From the NCBI GenBank assembly GCA_963765815.1, contig CAVXXT010000009.1, positions 1 through 64,000 on the forward strand: a stretch of 64,000 bases of DNA. Reading direction: 5' to 3'. Of the stretch, positions 1 to 8,426 are shown piece by piece. This DNA is from DATLNF01 sp963765815. GTDB taxonomy: Bacteria; Actinomycetota; Actinomycetes; BP-191. The notes beneath the pieces are model-generated. The model worked only from the letters and a program-made list of their open reading frames with translations. It searched no databases and was not told where the DNA came from. How positions within the stretch are numbered: the first letter of the stretch is position 1; each line of letters starts with the position of its first letter. The position numbers and the translations under genes were made by a program.

Positions 1-609
1 CTGGCCGTCGGCCTGCTGCTGCGCGAGGTGCTGGGTCTCGTCTTCACCCGCGAGGCGTACGCCGTCGCCGACCCGCTGCGCCTCGACCGGCTCGTCGGGC
101 ACGACGGTGTCATCGGACTGCCCGGCGACCTCACGGTCCCTGCCCGGGTCGTCGGCGTGGTCGTCATCGCGATGGTCTGCGCGATGGCGCTCGACCTGCT
201 CGTCGCGCGCACCCGGATCGGGACCGCGATCCGCGCGGTCGGCGACGACGCCGAGACGGCGACGCTCATGGGCATCCCCGCGGAGCGGGTCGTGCTGCTC
301 GCGTTCGCGCTGTCCGGGCTGCTGGCGGGCCTCGCCGGCCTGCTGTCCGCGCCGGGCGGCCGGGTCAGCGTCGGAGCAGGTGTGATCCTCGGACTGAAGG
401 GTGCCGCCGCCGCGCTGGTCGGGCGCCTGGGCTCGCTGCGCGGTGCCGCGCTCGCCGGAGTCGTCCTCGGCGTCGTCGAGTCGCTGGCGGTCGCGAGCGA
501 CTCGCTCGGTCCGGCGTACGCCGACGTGCTCGCGCTCGGGCTGCTCGTCGGCGTGCTCGCGCTCCGACCGGAAGGGCTGCGCAGCGGCGCGGCGACGGCG
601 GCGGAGTGA
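1..609 (+). CDS. livH: Branched-chain amino acid ABC transporter permease, 3' part
   Basis: Inner-membrane permease subunit of a branched-chain amino acid type importer. The window opens inside the gene: the frame is open from base 1 and stops with TGA at 607-609. The visible 202 residues alternate hydrophobic segments with the cytoplasmic loop TRIGTAIRAVGDDAETA followed by a Gly-Ile, typical of LivH, which contacts the ATPase. The stop overlaps the GTG of the next gene (GTGA), so the two are translationally coupled. Real substrate may be another amino acid or amide; the family alone does not decide this. Confidence 0.85.
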   Translation: MAVGLLLREVLGLVFTREAYAVADPLRLDRLVGHDGVIGLPGDLTVPARVVGVVVIAMVCAMALDLLVARTRIGTAIRAVGDDAETATLMGIPAERVVLLAFALSGLLAGLAGLLSAPGGRVSVGAGVILGLKGAAAALVGRLGSLRGAALAGVVLGVVESLAVASDSLGPAYADVLALGLLVGVLALRPEGLRSGAATAAE

Positions 610-2324
610 GCGCGCTCGACGTCGCCGAGGCGCTGTGGCTGCTGCTCGCTGCGCTCGGCCTCAACCTCGCGGTCGGCTTCGGCGGTCAGCCGATCCTCGG
701 CCAGGGCGCGTTCGTCGCGATCGGCGCCTACGGCACCGTGCTCCTCGCCGACCGCGGCGACCTGCCGCTGGGCATCGCCGTCGCGGCTGCGGTCGCGCTC
801 GCCGGCGTGGTCGGCTGGACCGTCGCTTACGGGTCGTCACGACTGCGTGGTGCGTATCTCGCACTCGCGACGTGGGGACTCGCGTGGCTGGCCTTCGCGG
901 TGCTGACCGCCTTCCCCGGCACCTTCGGCGGGAGCCAGGGTCTGGTCCGGCCGGCGCCGGCGACGCTGGTCTCGCGCTTCCTCGGCGTCGAGCTGACGCT
1001 CACGCCGACCGTCCACGTCGTCGTCGCCGGGCTGCTCTGCGTCGCGGCGCTGCTCGCGACGCGATCGATCTCCCGAGGTCCGGTGGGGCTCGACCTGGCT
1101 GCGCTGCGCGCAGGCCCGGCGGCGGCCGAGTCGCTGGGGATGCCCGGCGCTGCCCTGCGCCGCAGCACCCTCGCGACCTCGGCGGCGCTCGGCGCGCTGT
1201 CCGGTGCCGGCACCGTCGTGCTGCTCGGGCTGGTCGCGCCGGCGGATGTCTCGCCGCTGCTGTCCGTCGAGCTGCTCGTCGCGGTCCTGCTCGGCGGCAC
1301 CGCGTCGGTCTACGGGCCGGTGCTCGGGGTCGCGGTGCTGGTCGCGCTGCCGCATCTCGCTGACGCGCTCTCCGACGCCGCGGGTGCCGACGTCGAGCGC
1401 AGCCGCGGCGTGCTCACCGCCGCACTGCTCGTCCTCGCCGTGGTGGTCGGTCCGCGCGTCGCGGCGCGCCGGCGGAGCACGCCGTCGCGCGGGGATCTGC
1501 CCGCCGCGAACGAACGGGACATCCCCGCCGTCGCCGTCTCGACGAGTGGTGTCCCGGTGCTGGAGGTGCGTGGGCTGCGGCACGCGTACGGCGGTCTGCG
1601 GGTGCTCGACGGCGTCGACCTGCGGATCCGCGCCGGTGAGGTGCACGCCCTGGTCGGGCCCAACGGCTCCGGCAAGACGACGGCGCTGCGGCTGCTCGCC
1701 GGCGCACTGCCGCTGCAGGACGGACAGGTCGTGGTCGACGGGCTCGACGTCACCGAGCTCGGCCAGCGGGAGCGCGTCCTCGCCGGAGTGGTGCGGACGT
1801 TTCAGACGACGGCGCTGTTCCCCGGCATCACGGTGGTCGACCACCTCCGGGCCGGCGCGCGCTGCACGGAGCGGGCCGGCGTGGCGTGGCGTGCGGCGCT
1901 GCACACGCCGTCATGGCAGGCGGCGGCAGCCGACTCGGCGCGTCGGCACGCGGCAGGGCTCGACCTCGCCGGCCTCGGAGCGCGGCGCGATGACCGGCCG
2001 GAGTCGCTGAGCCACGGTGAGCAGCGGCTGCTGCAGGTGATGCGCGCGGCCGCGACGCAGCCGCGCGTCCTCCTGCTCGACGAGCCGGCCGCCGGGATGT
2101 CGCCGCCGGAGCTCGCCCGGCTGACGACCGTCGTCGCCTCCCTCGCCCGCCGCGGCGTCGGCGTGCTGCTCGTCGAGCACAACATGCGCTTCGTCGCCGG
2201 CGTGGCCGACCGGATGACGGTGATCGCCGGCGGCCGGGTCGTGGCGTCCGGCGTACCGGAGGAGGTACGTCGGCTGCCGGCGGTGCATGACGCCTACCTC
2301 GGTGTGGCAGGGTCGCCGACGTGA
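606..2324 (+). CDS. Fused branched-chain amino acid ABC permease/ATP-binding protein (LivM-LivG)
   Basis: A 572-residue fusion of the second permease and one ATPase of the importer. Residues 1 to about 295 are a multi-pass LivM domain (early motif GFGGQPILGQGAF). After a short polar linker, about 316-572 form a LivG-type ABC domain with Walker A GPNGSGKTT near residue 351, signature LSHGEQ near 468 and Walker B LLLDEP near 490. GTG start overlaps the livH stop and the stop overlaps the livK GTG. No second ATPase (LivF) is in view; it may lie upstream of the window. Such permease/ATPase fusions are known in actinobacteria. Confidence 0.88.
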   Translation: MSALDVAEALWLLLAALGLNLAVGFGGQPILGQGAFVAIGAYGTVLLADRGDLPLGIAVAAAVALAGVVGWTVAYGSSRLRGAYLALATWGLAWLAFAVLTAFPGTFGGSQGLVRPAPATLVSRFLGVELTLTPTVHVVVAGLLCVAALLATRSISRGPVGLDLAALRAGPAAAESLGMPGAALRRSTLATSAALGALSGAGTVVLLGLVAPADVSPLLSVELLVAVLLGGTASVYGPVLGVAVLVALPHLADALSDAAGADVERSRGVLTAALLVLAVVVGPRVAARRRSTPSRGDLPAANERDIPAVAVSTSGVPVLEVRGLRHAYGGLRVLDGVDLRIRAGEVHALVGPNGSGKTTALRLLAGALPLQDGQVVVDGLDVTELGQRERVLAGVVRTFQTTALFPGITVVDHLRAGARCTERAGVAWRAALHTPSWQAAAADSARRHAAGLDLAGLGARRDDRPESLSHGEQRLLQVMRAAATQPRVLLLDEPAAGMSPPELARLTTVVASLARRGVGVLLVEHNMRFVAGVADRMTVIAGGRVVASGVPEEVRRLPAVHDAYLGVAGSPT

Positions 2325-3547
2325 CCCGGACCAGCCGCGCGCTCGTCGCGCTCGCCCTGCTCTGCCTCGGTGTCGGCGCGTGCGACGGCGGGGCAGGGAG
2401 CGGTGACGCCGAGACGGTTCGCGTCGTCATCAGCGCGCCGCTGACCCGCTCGCCGTGGATCGGCGAGGCGCTGGAGCGCGGAGCGCAGCTCGCGGCCGAC
2501 GAGATCAACGCGGCCGGCGGCATCGCGGTCGGCGAGGACAAGCGTCAGCTCGAGCTGGTCGTCCGCGACCACGCCGGATCGGCGCAGACCGCGCAGGCGC
2601 ATGCGCGCGACGCCGTGCGCGACGGTGCGGCGATGCTGATCAGCGATGGGGTCGGCGCGCTGGCCGTCGCGCAGATCACCGGTCCGGCCGAGCTCCCGAC
2701 GGTCATCACGTTCGACGGCGGGTCGTCGCTGATCGACGAGGACAAGCGGCCGACGCTCTACCGGATGGCACCGGCGAACCGACCGATGACGCAGCGCCTG
2801 TCCGACTACCTCGCGGACAAGGCGAAGAAGGTCGCGGTGCTGCACGACGACACGTCGTACGGCAAGGACGGCCAGCGTGACCTTGCGGCCGGCTTCCTGC
2901 GCAACAAGACGCCGGTGGTCGCGACGATCGAGATCCCGGGTGGCGCGTCCGACGTGGCCGCGCAGGTCCTCGCGGCCCGCCGCGCCGGCGCCAACACGCT
3001 GGCGGTGTGGGCGGGTGCGCCGGTCGTGACCGCGGTGGTGAAGGCCGCGCGGTCCGCGCGGTGGCCGGTCCCGATCTACACCGGACCGACCGGTGAGGAC
3101 CCGCTGGTCCGGCAGCAGCTGGCCGAGCACCCCGAGTGGGTCGACGGGCTCACCTTCGTGTCCTTCCGGATCACCGCGGAGGTGGGGCCGAAGCCGTGGA
3201 ACGCCTACCGCGCGGCGTACGAGAAGAAGCACGGTGCCGAGGCGATCGGGGTGACCGCCGGGGGCCGGCCGGTCGTGCAGCCGCCGGACTGGTCGATGTA
3301 CTCCTACGACTCGCTGCACCTGCTGAAGAAGGCACTCGAGCACTCCGACGCGCTGGGCCGGCCGCTGATCGACGCCCTCAACTCGGTGTTCATCACCGGC
3401 GCCAACGGCGACGAGCGCAGCTTCGGACCGCAGAACCACGAGGGCGTCTCGCAGGACGACATGTACTTCGGCCGGTTCGCCGGCATGCGGTTCTACCCGG
3501 TCGCGGACGACCTGCTCTCCGCGCATCTGCCGCCCGTGCCGCAGTAG
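2321..3547 (+). CDS. livK: Branched-chain amino acid type ABC transporter substrate-binding lipoprotein
   Basis: Periplasmic-binding-protein-like lipoprotein that would capture ligand outside the membrane and deliver it to the LivH/LivM permease. The 408-residue product begins with a positively charged n-region and hydrophobic stretch ending in lipobox VGAC (Cys21), followed by an acidic/Gly linker. The body has the type I fold pattern (RVVISAPLTRSPWIGEALERG near residue 35, repeated Ala-rich helices). Overlaps the upstream stop by GTGA. Placing the binding protein last in the operon is less common than first. Confidence 0.85.
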   Translation: MTRTSRALVALALLCLGVGACDGGAGSGDAETVRVVISAPLTRSPWIGEALERGAQLAADEINAAGGIAVGEDKRQLELVVRDHAGSAQTAQAHARDAVRDGAAMLISDGVGALAVAQITGPAELPTVITFDGGSSLIDEDKRPTLYRMAPANRPMTQRLSDYLADKAKKVAVLHDDTSYGKDGQRDLAAGFLRNKTPVVATIEIPGGASDVAAQVLAARRAGANTLAVWAGAPVVTAVVKAARSARWPVPIYTGPTGEDPLVRQQLAEHPEWVDGLTFVSFRITAEVGPKPWNAYRAAYEKKHGAEAIGVTAGGRPVVQPPDWSMYSYDSLHLLKKALEHSDALGRPLIDALNSVFITGANGDERSFGPQNHEGVSQDDMYFGRFAGMRFYPVADDLLSAHLPPVPQ

Positions 3548-3556
3548 GACGACGAG

Positions 3557-4300
3557 ATGTGCGGCCGCTACTCCGCGTCGCTGAGCACCGCCGACCTCGC
3601 CGCGGTGTTCGGGATCGGCGACGACGAGGTGCGCACGGAGGCGCTGGCGCCCAGCTACAACGTCGCGCCGACCGACCCGGTGCACGCGGTGCTCGAGCGC
3701 CGGATGAAGGACGACAACGGGACGCCGACCGGCGACGTACGACGACAGCTGCGGTCGCTGCGCTGGGGACTCGTGCCGTCGTGGGCGAAGGACTTGTCGA
3801 TGGGCGCGCGGCTCATCAACGCCCGCGCGGAGAGCGTGGCGGAGAAGCCGGCGTTCCGGAAGGCGCTCGTCGCGCGGCGGTGCCTGCTGCCGGCCGACGG
3901 CTACTACGAGTGGATGAAGCTCGCCGACGGGCGCAAGCAGCCGTTCTTCATCCGCCGCCGCGACGACGTGCCGGCCGCCTTCGCCGGGCTCTACGAGATC
4001 TGGCGCGACCCCGCGGCTTCGCAGGACGCGCCCCTCCTGTGGTCGTGCAGCGTCGTCACCACCGACGCGAGCCCGGCGGTGCGCGAGATCCACGACCGCA
4101 TGCCGGTGATCCTCGACCCGGCGGAGTGGGAGCGCTGGCTCGACCCGTCGTACGACGACGTCGACGCGCTGCGCGCACTGCTCGTGCCGGCCGCACCCGA
4201 GGTGCTCGAGGCGTTCCCGGTGTCGACGCTGGTCAGCAACGTGCGCAACAACGGCGCCGAGCTGGTGACCCCGATCGCGGCGGAAGAGACCCTCTTCTAG
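3557..4300 (+). CDS. SRAP-domain protein (YedK/HMCES family)
   Basis: 247-residue SRAP protein; family members crosslink covalently to abasic sites in single-stranded DNA through the N-terminal cysteine and so protect replication forks. The product starts MCGRYS, leaving Cys2 at the N-terminus after Met removal, as the chemistry requires. Other family signatures present: SYNVAPT (around 35), INARAES (about 91), RRCLLPADGYYEW with the conserved Glu (about 113-125) and IHDRMPVIL with the conserved His (about 178). It begins 9 bases after livK but is unrelated to transport. Its TAG stop shares CTAG with the convergent gene. Confidence 0.93.
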   Translation: MCGRYSASLSTADLAAVFGIGDDEVRTEALAPSYNVAPTDPVHAVLERRMKDDNGTPTGDVRRQLRSLRWGLVPSWAKDLSMGARLINARAESVAEKPAFRKALVARRCLLPADGYYEWMKLADGRKQPFFIRRRDDVPAAFAGLYEIWRDPAASQDAPLLWSCSVVTTDASPAVREIHDRMPVILDPAEWERWLDPSYDDVDALRALLVPAAPEVLEAFPVSTLVSNVRNNGAELVTPIAAEETLF

Positions 4301-5574
4301 AGCCGGCGCCAGAGGCGGGTGGTGGCGAAGACCGCACCCGCGAGCAGCAGGGTCGTGGCGGCGATCGGCACCGGGCGCGGCGACAGCGGCGCGCGAGCGA
4401 CGCGCGCCTTCGCGGCCGGCGCGAGTGAGTAGCGGAACTCCGTCGTCGTCGGCCCGGGGCCGGGATGGCCGAGGTACGGCGCGACCTCGTCGGCGCGCGC
4501 CGACGAGGCGGCCGCCTCGACGAGGGTGTCGACGGCCGCGCGACGCGCGACGTCGTCGGGCGACGTGCGCGCCCATGCCGACCACGTCGGAGCGCCGCCC
4601 GGCGGCGCGAGTCGGCGCGGGTCGAGCGACGGCACGGCGACCAGGTCGACGACGAGGTCACCAGCACGCGGTACGTCGAGCGACACCGAGGTCTCTCCGG
4701 CGAGCACGCCGGCGACGTCCGCGCCGTCGCGGGCCGCGGTCGGCGTCGTACCTGGTCCGCTCACTGTCACCCCGCTCACCCCGCTCACCCGCACCGACCC
4801 GGAGATGCGCAGCGGCGCAGCGACCGTGAGCTCGCGGACGCCGAGGTCGGTGGCCGGGACGGTGGTCGGCAGACCTCGCCCCGCGGCGGGCGGCGGCATG
4901 AGCGACGGCGTCACGGCGTGACTGCGGAGCGCGTCGAGGGCCGGCGCGATCGCAGCCGCGTCGGTGAGGGCGGTCGGCACCTGCTGCACCCGCGCGGTCT
5001 GGTTCACGAGCCGGACCTCGAGACGGCCGGCGCTCGGGATCCGGCCGCCCGCGCCGATCGGCGCGCCGCCACTCGTGGATGTCCAGCTGATCTCGACCCG
5101 CAGCGGGAGCAGCAGCGCCTCGCGGCCGGGGTCGAGCTCGAGGTCGGCCGCGAGCAGCCGCTCGCCGGGCACGAAGCCCTGCCACACGACGGTGCCGCGC
5201 TGGATGATCGGCGCGACCGTCCCCTCGAGCGCGGTGACCCGCAGCGCCGGCCCGCGCTCGCGCACCGCGAAGTCGCCGGTGCCGGTGAGCGCGAGTCGCT
5301 GTCGCACGACCAGCGTCGTCGGCGCGCCGTCGGTGCCGAGCTGGATCGCGATGCGCTCGTCGTCGCTGACCGGGCCCGGCACGAACGTCGTACGCCGTCG
5401 CTCCGGCGTGACGATGTCCGGCGCGATCAGCGGGATGGTGCCCACCGGAGCCGGCAGCACGAGGACCCCGCCGTCGTCACTCTGCGCGGTCGCGTCGGCG
5501 ACCCGGCCGCCGGTCACGCCCAGCGCCGCGACGACGGCGAGGGCGGCGACGGTGGCCGCGCGGACAGGGGTCAC
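4297..5574 (-). CDS. Secreted, C-terminally membrane-anchored protein of unknown function
   Basis: 425 residues if the GTG at 5574 is used; the reading frame stays open upstream to 5676, but that extension is Arg/Pro/Ser-rich and lies before the natural signal peptide (hydrophobic ATVAALAVVAALGVTGG). The mature part is Ala/Pro/Val-rich with beta-type segments and few recognisable motifs. The C-terminus has one hydrophobic helix (PIAATTLLLAGAVFATT) and ends RLWRRL, so the protein probably sits outside the membrane with a short cytoplasmic tail. No LPxTG precedes the helix. I do not recognise the family. Confidence 0.7.
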   Translation of the reverse strand: MTPVRAATVAALAVVAALGVTGGRVADATAQSDDGGVLVLPAPVGTIPLIAPDIVTPERRRTTFVPGPVSDDERIAIQLGTDGAPTTLVVRQRLALTGTGDFAVRERGPALRVTALEGTVAPIIQRGTVVWQGFVPGERLLAADLELDPGREALLLPLRVEISWTSTSGGAPIGAGGRIPSAGRLEVRLVNQTARVQQVPTALTDAAAIAPALDALRSHAVTPSLMPPPAAGRGLPTTVPATDLGVRELTVAAPLRISGSVRVSGVSGVTVSGPGTTPTAARDGADVAGVLAGETSVSLDVPRAGDLVVDLVAVPSLDPRRLAPPGGAPTWSAWARTSPDDVARRAAVDTLVEAAASSARADEVAPYLGHPGPGPTTTEFRYSLAPAAKARVARAPLSPRPVPIAATTLLLAGAVFATTRLWRRL

Positions 5575-5722
5575 AGCTGGTGAGGATATGGCTGGGTTTG
5601 AGGATCGGGATCGTGGGCAGGGTCGCGACGGGGTCTTGTGCCCTCGGTTACCGGCGGGTAGACACGGACCTCGCATCTCCCGCCGGACCGACCGGACGCG
5701 CGACGAACAGGAGCCCCGCCTC

Positions 5723-6073
5723 GTGGATCCCGCAGTAGCCCGGCAACGCCTGGAAGGGCTGCTCCGCGACCTCGAGACGTCGGCCGAGACCCTCGACCCG
5801 ACCGAGGCCGGTGAGTCGGGCGAGCTCAGCCACCTCGACCAGCACCCGGCGGAGATCGCGTCGGAGCTGACCGAGCAGGAGCGTGAGGCGGCGCTGCTCT
5901 CGGTCGTCGAGCAGCAGCGCGCCCAGGTCGAGAGCGCGCTGGCCCGGCTCGAGACCGGCAGCTACGGGACATGCACGGACTGCGGGAACCCGCTGTCCGA
6001 CGAGCGACTCGACGCCCGCCCCGAGGCGGCGCGCTGCGTCGAGTGCCAGACGACGATGGAGCACGCGCGATGA
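5723..6073 (+). CDS. TraR/DksA-type zinc-finger protein
   Basis: 116 residues. Acidic coiled-coil N-terminal half, then a C4 zinc finger with Cys84, Cys87, Cys105 and Cys108 (CTDCG ... RCVEC), the DksA/TraR signature. Family members act in the RNA polymerase secondary channel or as small transcription modulators; the actinobacterial versions are poorly characterised. Start chosen as GTG 5723, with CAGGAG about 10 bases upstream; the frame is open further upstream but not protein-like. The ATG of the WhiB gene overlaps its stop (ATGA), suggesting a coupled regulatory pair. Confidence 0.82.
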   Translation: MDPAVARQRLEGLLRDLETSAETLDPTEAGESGELSHLDQHPAEIASELTEQEREAALLSVVEQQRAQVESALARLETGSYGTCTDCGNPLSDERLDARPEAARCVECQTTMEHAR

Positions 6074-6387
6074 GCCGACAGCAGCTGGCCCCCGACATCA
6101 CCCGCGTGATCCGGCGCGACCCGCGCTTCAGGGCGGCTCAGGGCCAGCGCGTGCCCGAGCCCGACTGGCGCAGCCGCGGCGAGTGCCTCCGGCACGACCC
6201 CGAGGTGTTCTTCCCCAACGCCGCCGAGGACCCCGGTCCGGCCATCGACATCTGCCGCGACTGCGCGGTCGCCGGCCCCTGCCTCGCCGCCGCGCTGGAG
6301 TCCGGCGAGTGCGACGGCGTCTGGGGTGCGACGACGCCCGAGGAGCGCCGCACCATGCGCGATGTGTGGCTCCGCCAGCGCCGCTGA
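6070..6387 (+). CDS. WhiB-like iron-sulfur transcription regulator
   Basis: 105-residue Wbl protein. Four cysteines in the family pattern, Cys39, Cys62, Cys65 and Cys71, would hold a 4Fe-4S cluster; an additional Cys81 is present. The G-V/I-W-G turn follows (GVWGAT, about 83-88) and then a basic C-terminal segment ending RQRR, matching the DNA or sigma-factor binding tail. Coupled by ATGA to the DksA-like gene. Subtype cannot be fixed from sequence alone; it is not the WhiB1 type, which lies at 19953-20204. Confidence 0.88.
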   Translation: MSRQQLAPDITRVIRRDPRFRAAQGQRVPEPDWRSRGECLRHDPEVFFPNAAEDPGPAIDICRDCAVAGPCLAAALESGECDGVWGATTPEERRTMRDVWLRQRR

Positions 6388-7049
6388 CCGACACCTCGCG
6401 CCGAGTCGACACCCGACGCGGCACGGCGCTGCTCCACATCTCCTCCGTCGCGCGTCCTCGCGGACTCGTGCTGCTCGGGCACGGGGCGGGCGGGGACAGC
6501 ACCGCGCCGTCCCTGGTCGTCGTCGCTGAAGCGCTCGCGGCCGCGGGGTGCGTCGCGGTGCGATTCGACCAGCCCTACCGCGTCGCAGGTCGACGAGCAC
6601 CGGCGCCGGCCGCGCACCTCGACGAGGCGGCGTACGACGTCGTCGGGCACCTGCGGTCGACGTATGCCGGCCTTCCACTGGTGCTCGGCGGCAAGAGCAG
6701 CGGCGCGCGGGTCGCGTGCCGGATCGCGACGTCGGTCGGCGCGGTCGGCGTCGTCGCGCTCGGGTTCCCGCTGGTCCCGCCGGGACGGCCGGAGGTGACT
6801 CGCGCCGCGGAGCTGGCAGCGGGCTGCCCCGTCCTCGTGTGCCAGGGGGAGCGCGACAGCTTCGGCACGCCGGCGCAGGTGAGGGCTGCGGCGAAGCAGC
6901 TGCGGCTGCCGGTCGAGGTGCACGCGGTCGCGAGCGGTGACCACTCGTTCGTCGCGCGCCGTGCCGACGACCGCACGACCGCGCAGAACCTGGCCGAGGT
7001 GGCCGAGGTCGTCGTGCGGTTCGTCGAGGCTCAGACCGCCGCGACGTAG
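6366..7049 (+). CDS. Alpha/beta hydrolase of the dienelactone-hydrolase-like KANL3/Tex30 type
   Basis: About 227 residues, unknown substrate. Oxyanion-region motif LLGHGAGGD near the N-terminus, nucleophile elbow GKSSGAR (Ser in G-x-S-x-G), an acid candidate after the strand VLVCQGERDSFG and the catalytic His in SGDHSF near the C-terminus. Start uncertain: GTG 6366 gives a 22-base overlap with the WhiB stop. The 3' end overlaps the convergent ideR-like gene by 19 bases. Confidence 0.8.
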   Translation: MAPPAPLTDTSRRVDTRRGTALLHISSVARPRGLVLLGHGAGGDSTAPSLVVVAEALAAAGCVAVRFDQPYRVAGRRAPAPAAHLDEAAYDVVGHLRSTYAGLPLVLGGKSSGARVACRIATSVGAVGVVALGFPLVPPGRPEVTRAAELAAGCPVLVCQGERDSFGTPAQVRAAAKQLRLPVEVHAVASGDHSFVARRADDRTTAQNLAEVAEVVVRFVEAQTAAT

Positions 7050-7693
7050 ACGTACGACGCGACCGCGTCCGGCAGCTCGATCACGTGACCTGCCGTCGTC
7101 AGCCGGACCGAGCCGTCGGCACGCGAGTCGACCCGCAGCCGGGCGCCGGGCGTGAGCCCGTGCTCCTCCAGCAGCCGCAGGCCCGCGGTGTCGGACTCCA
7201 GCGCCTCGTCGATGCGGCTGACGCGCACCGCTTCGTCGTACCCGACCTCGGACAGCGAGACGGCCGGCTCCATCGGGACCTCGTTGGCCGAGCCGGGGAT
7301 CGGGTTGCCGTGCGGGCAGCTGCCCGGGTCGCCGAGCAGCGCGACGAGGTGCTGCTCGAGGTTCTCGCTGATCGCGTGCTCGAGCCGGCAGGCCTCCTCG
7401 TGCACCTGGTGCCACGGCACTTTCAGGACGTCGACGAGCAGTCGCTCGGCGAGGCGGTGACGGCGCACGATCGACGTCGCGTAGGCGCGGCCGGTCGTCG
7501 TGAGGCGCATCTGCCGGTCCGCGCCGAGGACGAGGTAGCCCTCGCGCTCCAGCCGGCCGACCGTCTCCGACACGCTCGGCGCGGAGACGCCGAGCCGCTC
7601 GACGATGCGGGCGCGCATCGGCGGGATGCCGGCCTCCTCGAGCTCGAAGATCGTCTCGAGGTACTCCTCCGTCGCCGGGTGGTAGTCGCCCAT
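7031..7693 (-). CDS. DtxR/IdeR-family metal-dependent transcriptional repressor
   Basis: 220 residues: N-terminal winged helix (RIVERLGVSAPSVSETVGRL), dimerisation/metal domain and a C-terminal SH3-like FeoA-type domain. Metal ligands align without gaps to IdeR: His79, Glu83 and His98 for the ancillary site, Cys102, Glu105 and His106 for the primary site. Position 10, Met in DtxR/IdeR, is Glu here (TEEYL), so the metal preference may be shifted. Iron is the likeliest corepressor, manganese the alternative. TAGGAT at 7701-7706 on the minus strand lies 7 bases before the ATG, so the transcript is probably leaderless. Confidence 0.9.
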   Translation of the reverse strand: MGDYHPATEEYLETIFELEEAGIPPMRARIVERLGVSAPSVSETVGRLEREGYLVLGADRQMRLTTTGRAYATSIVRRHRLAERLLVDVLKVPWHQVHEEACRLEHAISENLEQHLVALLGDPGSCPHGNPIPGSANEVPMEPAVSLSEVGYDEAVRVSRIDEALESDTAGLRLLEEHGLTPGARLRVDSRADGSVRLTTAGHVIELPDAVASYVYVAAV

Positions 7694-7700
7694 GCCGCCG

Positions 7701-7706
7701 ATCCTA
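7701..7706 (-). promoter_or_regulatory. -10 box of leaderless ideR-like gene
   Basis: TAGGAT on the minus strand, 7 bases before the ATG at 7693. Confidence 0.55.
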
Positions 7707-7718
7707 GGCCGGGCTCGT

Positions 7719-7745
7719 GGAATGAGACGTCGTACCAGCGGCGTT
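7719..7745 (+). promoter_or_regulatory. SigR-type promoter before sigR
   Basis: GGAAT at 7719-7723 and GTT at 7743-7745, separated by 19 bases, resemble the -35/-10 elements recognised by SigR/SigH-type ECF factors in actinobacteria. Position just before the sigR-like gene fits the autoregulation known for that family. Transcription would begin near 7752. Confidence 0.5.
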
Positions 7746-7753
7746 ACGCCAGC

Positions 7754-8426
7754 ATGCTCACGCTCTGCCGCGACCGCGACGTCGTGCGGTTCGATGTCGT
7801 AACCTCCGGGCACCGCCAGGAGGTGATTCACGTCGAGGAGACCCTCGAGCAGCGCAGCGAGCGATTCGAGCGCACGGCGCTGCCCTTCCTCGACCAGCTC
7901 TACTCGGCGGCGCTGCGGATGACCCGCAATCCGGCCGACGCCGAGGACCTGGTGCAGGAGACGTTCGTCAAGGCGTTCGCCGCCTTCCACCAGTTCGAGG
8001 AGGGCACCAACCTCAAGGCGTGGCTCTACCGGATCCTCACCAACACCTACATCAACATCTACCGCAAGAAGCAGCGCGAGCCGCTGCAGCACGGCGTCGA
8101 CGCGATCGAGGACTGGTCGCTCGCCCGGGCCGCGGAGCACACCTCCGTCGGCCTGCGTCAGCGCCGAGACGCAGGCGCTCGACCACCTGCCGGACAGCGA
8201 CGTCAAGGACGCGCTCGCCGCGCTGCCCGACGACTTCCGGATGGCCGTCTACTTCGCCGACGTCGAGGGCTTCTCCTACAAGGAGATCGCGGAGATCATG
8301 GGTACGCCGATCGGCACCGTGATGTCGCGACTGCACCGGGGACGGAAGTTGCTCCAGAAGGCGCTCTACGACTACGCCCTCGAGCGCGGCATCGTCCGAC
8401 CGACCGCTGAGGGAGCGCAGACATGA
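7754..8426 (+). CDS. sigR: SigR/SigH-type ECF sigma factor, broken by one apparent extra base
   Basis: Thiol-oxidative-stress sigma factor, controlled by the RsrA-type gene that overlaps its stop. Region 2 is clear (RMTRNPADAEDLVQETFVKAF, LKAWLYRILTNTYINIYRKK). The frame then fails: after CGT 8156-8158 one extra base (8159) separates it from the frame encoding SAETQALDHLPDSDVKDAL, which continues into region 4 (FSYKEIAEIMGTPIGTVMSRL) and stops at 8424-8426. Removing one base restores 223 residues. Start uncertain: ATG 7754 (near the predicted transcription start), GTG 7784 or GTG 7823. A sequencing or assembly indel is the simplest explanation. Confidence 0.85.

Noticed and set aside
2294..4585. 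A 763-codon antisense frame across livK and the SRAP gene
   Set aside because: Arg-rich, low-complexity translation; spans two genes with clear families on the other strand.
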